Shown: positions 61,578 through 64,000 of the stretch, one piece after another
Layout of the letters: each line of letters opens with the position of its first letter
Position numbering within the stretch: position 1 is the first letter of the stretch
Source: Ichthyophthirius multifiliis
Taxonomy: Eukaryota > Ciliophora > Oligohymenophorea > Hymenostomatida
DNA: 64,000 nucleotides
Direction of reading: 5' to 3'
Assembly (NCBI RefSeq): GCF_000220395.1
Contig: NW_004086062.1
Location: 2,787 to 66,786, forward strand
Made by a program: the position numbers and the translations under genes
The notes under the pieces: model-generated
Database searches by the model: none
What the model was told of the DNA's origin: nothing
Seen by the model: only the letters and a program-made list of their open reading frames with translations

Positions 61578-64000
61578 ATGCATTTAGATAAAAATCTTGA
61601 AAGCATAGTAAACAGAGAAGCAATATTACCTAAATCAAATGCTTAGTTTCTTGATGATCAGAGTCAAGATCCAAGCTAAAGCTAAGATCATAAAATTAAA
61701 AATGATCTTCTTCCATAGAAACAGATAAATAAAATTGTTGATCATCCAGTAATGTTAGGTGAACAAGAGAATTAATGTAAAAATATTTATAAAATAAATA
61801 AAAAAATAAAAAAAAATAAAAAAATAAAGAATTGAAAAATGGTTTTTCAGAAAAAAGCAATTCTAATTTAATAGAAGTAAAATAAGGAAATCGTAAAAAA
61901 GTGATAATATTATCATCTGTAGGAATTCTAATTGCTATAGGATTAATTTTCGGAGGATTAGCCATTGGAGGAGTATTTTCTTCATAATCAATAGTAGAAA
62001 AGATGAATTATAATAAGTAAGTAAAACTTCCTGAGTCATATGTGAAATTCGAATAATAAATTAATATAGGTTAAGAAAAGAATATTTTATAATTAATTTA
62101 GGTCCCTTTATCTTAAAAAATCTATGAATATAAGTTAGAAAATGAATAAATTACTACTACCGGGGACGGAAAGGTTACTTCTAAAAAATCTGTTATTACA
62201 CATACTTTTAATTATTTATGTTATCAAATATCTAATATTGAATTTGATATGTATTTATATTTTACGTCTACTGTTATTTCTGAAAACGATTAAGTATAAT
62301 CTACATTAACTGGTTATCCTGCTATATTAGAGAAAGAAAAAGCAAATAATATAAGAAACATAGAAGATAATGTATAAAAATCTTAGCAAACATAGGATGA
62401 TACTTCTAAATAAGTAAATGAATATGCACCTTTGACTGCATAAGAAATTAAATTATTGTAAGAAAAAGGTATTAGTGAAGAATAATTTAATTTTAGTAAA
62501 TATCCTATTGTTCGTTTTACTTTAAGTAAAGAAGGAGAGATAAAAAAAATATACGAACCAATAAACTTAAGAAATGATTTATAATAAATCTATTTAAATA
62601 TTATTGAATAACTTTCTCCTTTATTGCGTAAGGATTTATACAATATCTTCGAAACAGACAAGGAAACAGGAAAAAAACGTATTTTGAAAAATGCAAGTGA
62701 ATCTTATAAATATAGAAATTTAAATAATGTAGAAGTAACTCCATAACATGAAGCTGAAATTTCGGATGATGGAAAAGGAGTTTTAAAATCTACAGAACCT
62801 GAAGTAAGTGAAAATGGAAATTAATAAGGTGAATATTCTCAAGAATGTACTATAGAAAATGGATCATTATTAAGAAGTTCTGTAAGTTCAAAGTTTACTA
62901 TAAAAGGAAATTAAGAGGATAGCACATCAATGTTTAAACAAATTGATAATATTTCTGCTGTTATTATTTAATATATAGATTGGGAGCATAAAGTAGATGA
63001 AACTTTTGTTTAAAATTTAATTTAAATATAATAGAAAATGAGCTACTTTATAATGACTAAATAATAAGTTTTGGATAAAAGAGCGAAATCATACTTAAAA
63101 CCTAAAGAGAATCCTAATTCAGTTATTTCTGATGATAGTAAAGGAAGGGTTTTGGTTGGAATAGATGAAAATAGAAATTTAGTGTTTGAAGAATAACCGA
63201 AAAACAATGATAATTTTTAAGAGCCTAAACCTATGGGAGAAGTTATTTAATAAAGCATTTTTAGAAAAAACTTTGAATCAATAGACTTCGGGGCTGATAT
63301 TAAATCTGAATGTATTGAATCTGGATTTTATAGCTCTGAAGATGTTTGTACTGTTGGATTATATGGATATTTTAATGGATCTATGACAAAAATTATTGAA
63401 AGATAAAGTATATATATATACTTTTTTTTTAAATAAAATAATAAAAAATAGCTAAAATAAATGTTTCAAGATTACTTAAACTTAATTGGTATATTTAACA
63501 TGTCCTTGTAGAAAAAATGGGTTCAGTAGAAAAATATGTTAATTCAAAATTAGATGGAATAGTTTAGAAGGTAAATGCTATTTTAGATTAATTAGAACTT
63601 CTTCTTGATATTAATAAAAACCCTGTTTTAAAGGTTATTAATGATGCAATATAAAATGATTAATTTGAAATTATGGATTCTATTAATGGCTTTGAATAAA
63701 CAATTAATAAAGTAAAAAAATATATAATTTATTTATTTTTTTAAAAATATTTAATTTAGTCAATAAAAAGTATTAATGGCTTTGTAAAAGACCCTTTAGG
63801 ATTTTTCAAAGAAAAAGTTTTTGCTTTTTTGAGTAGTAAAGGAATCTAAATAGAAGATTAAATAAAAAATATAAAAAAATTTTTTACAGATAAATTATCA
63901 AGAATTAAAAATTTTTTAGTAAAAAATCGTGTAAATGGAATTTCATAAAAAATAAAAGAAAAAATCTAGCTTTTTATGCAAAATTATTAAGTTATTATAG
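61578..64000 (+). CDS. Type II membrane protein with large lumenal domain, partial
   Basis: The gene runs off the right edge. The cytoplasmic N-terminus is about 110 residues (MHLDKNLESIVNREAILPKS, then charged), with an intron near 61,760-61,830. One strong membrane helix follows (VIILSSVGILIAIGLIFGG, about 61,890-61,975). The remainder, over 600 residues, is soluble and Glu/Lys/Ser/Gln-rich with scattered Cys, for example KSECIESGFYSSEDVCTVG. Further introns lie near 63,412-63,455 and 63,718-63,763. The last exon in the window is helical (LDGIVQKVNAILDQLELLL, then SINGFVKDPLGFFKEKVFA), perhaps a coiled coil. There is no cleavable signal peptide. I recognise no family; topology suggests a surface or secretory-pathway protein. 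The stop codon is outside the window. Confidence 0.75.

Noticed and set aside
1-64000. CRISPR array, prokaryotic operon or integrated virus
   Set aside because: No spaced direct repeats, no ribosome-binding sites, introns are present, and no capsid, integrase or polymerase motif is visible.

Overview
This is nuclear DNA from a ciliate. Well over 80% of the bases are A or T by eye. Genes read through only if TAA and TAG are glutamine and TGA is the sole stop; conserved proteins (ribosomal protein S26, dynein light chain LC8, a cGMP-dependent protein kinase, a ubiquitin protease) come out intact under that code and broken under the standard one. Short, extremely A+T-rich GT..AG introns (mostly about 35-110 nt), very A-rich sequence before start codons and the extreme A+T content suggest an oligohymenophorean macronuclear contig, closest in style to Ichthyophthirius (or Tetrahymena). 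The species call is an inference.

Layout. 0.8-1.4 kb: small coiled-coil protein (+). 2.3-7.4 kb: large multi-pass membrane protein of no recognised family (-). 9.0-10.1 kb: Gln/Asn-rich protein (-). 11.3-13.1 kb: R2R3-type Myb factor with an AT-hook (-). 13.6-14.3 kb: small one-pass membrane protein, perhaps mitochondrial (+). 15.6-16.7 kb: C2H2 finger plus AT-hook protein (+). 17.2-18.9 kb: inactive E2-like (UEV) fold plus PH-like domain (+). 19.1-21.8 kb: PKG with three cyclic-nucleotide-binding domains (-). 22.7-24.3 kb: membrane-anchored RBR ubiquitin ligase (-). 24.6-28.1 kb: sorting nexin with a glutamine tract of about 100 residues written as alternating CAA and TAA codons (+). 28.6-29.0 kb: small four-helix membrane protein (-). 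30.4-32.2 kb: unidentified, probably decayed gene. 33.5-34.4 kb: acidic Asn/Gln-rich protein (+).

35.0-40.8 kb: WDR90/POC16-type protein (CFA20/DUF667 plus many WD repeats, -). 41.5-42.5 kb: broken protein-kinase gene (-). 43.4-47.7 kb: second large WD-repeat protein resembling WDR49/CFAP337 (-). 48.5-48.8 kb: dynein light chain LC8 (-). 49.0-49.4 kb: ribosomal protein S26 (+). 50.1-55.9 kb: large helical protein with a Gln/Glu-rich tail (-). 56.1-57.4 kb: EF-hand protein (+). 57.9-61.1 kb: ubiquitin-specific protease with MYND finger (+). 61.6 kb to the end: type II membrane protein, cut by the window edge (+).

These are independent single-gene units, not operons. Three genes (POC16-like, WDR49-like, LC8) belong to families of the basal body, axoneme or dynein motors. 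The sequence between genes is low-complexity A/T with no convincing tRNA, rRNA, CRISPR or complete transposon. The most unusual items are the in-frame TGA at the invariant Trp of the broken kinase, the decayed locus at 30.4-32.2 kb, a perfect G+C-rich inverted repeat at 7.4-7.6 kb, a candidate 22-nt intron, the CAA/TAA glutamine tract, and the UEV-PH and MYND-USP architectures.
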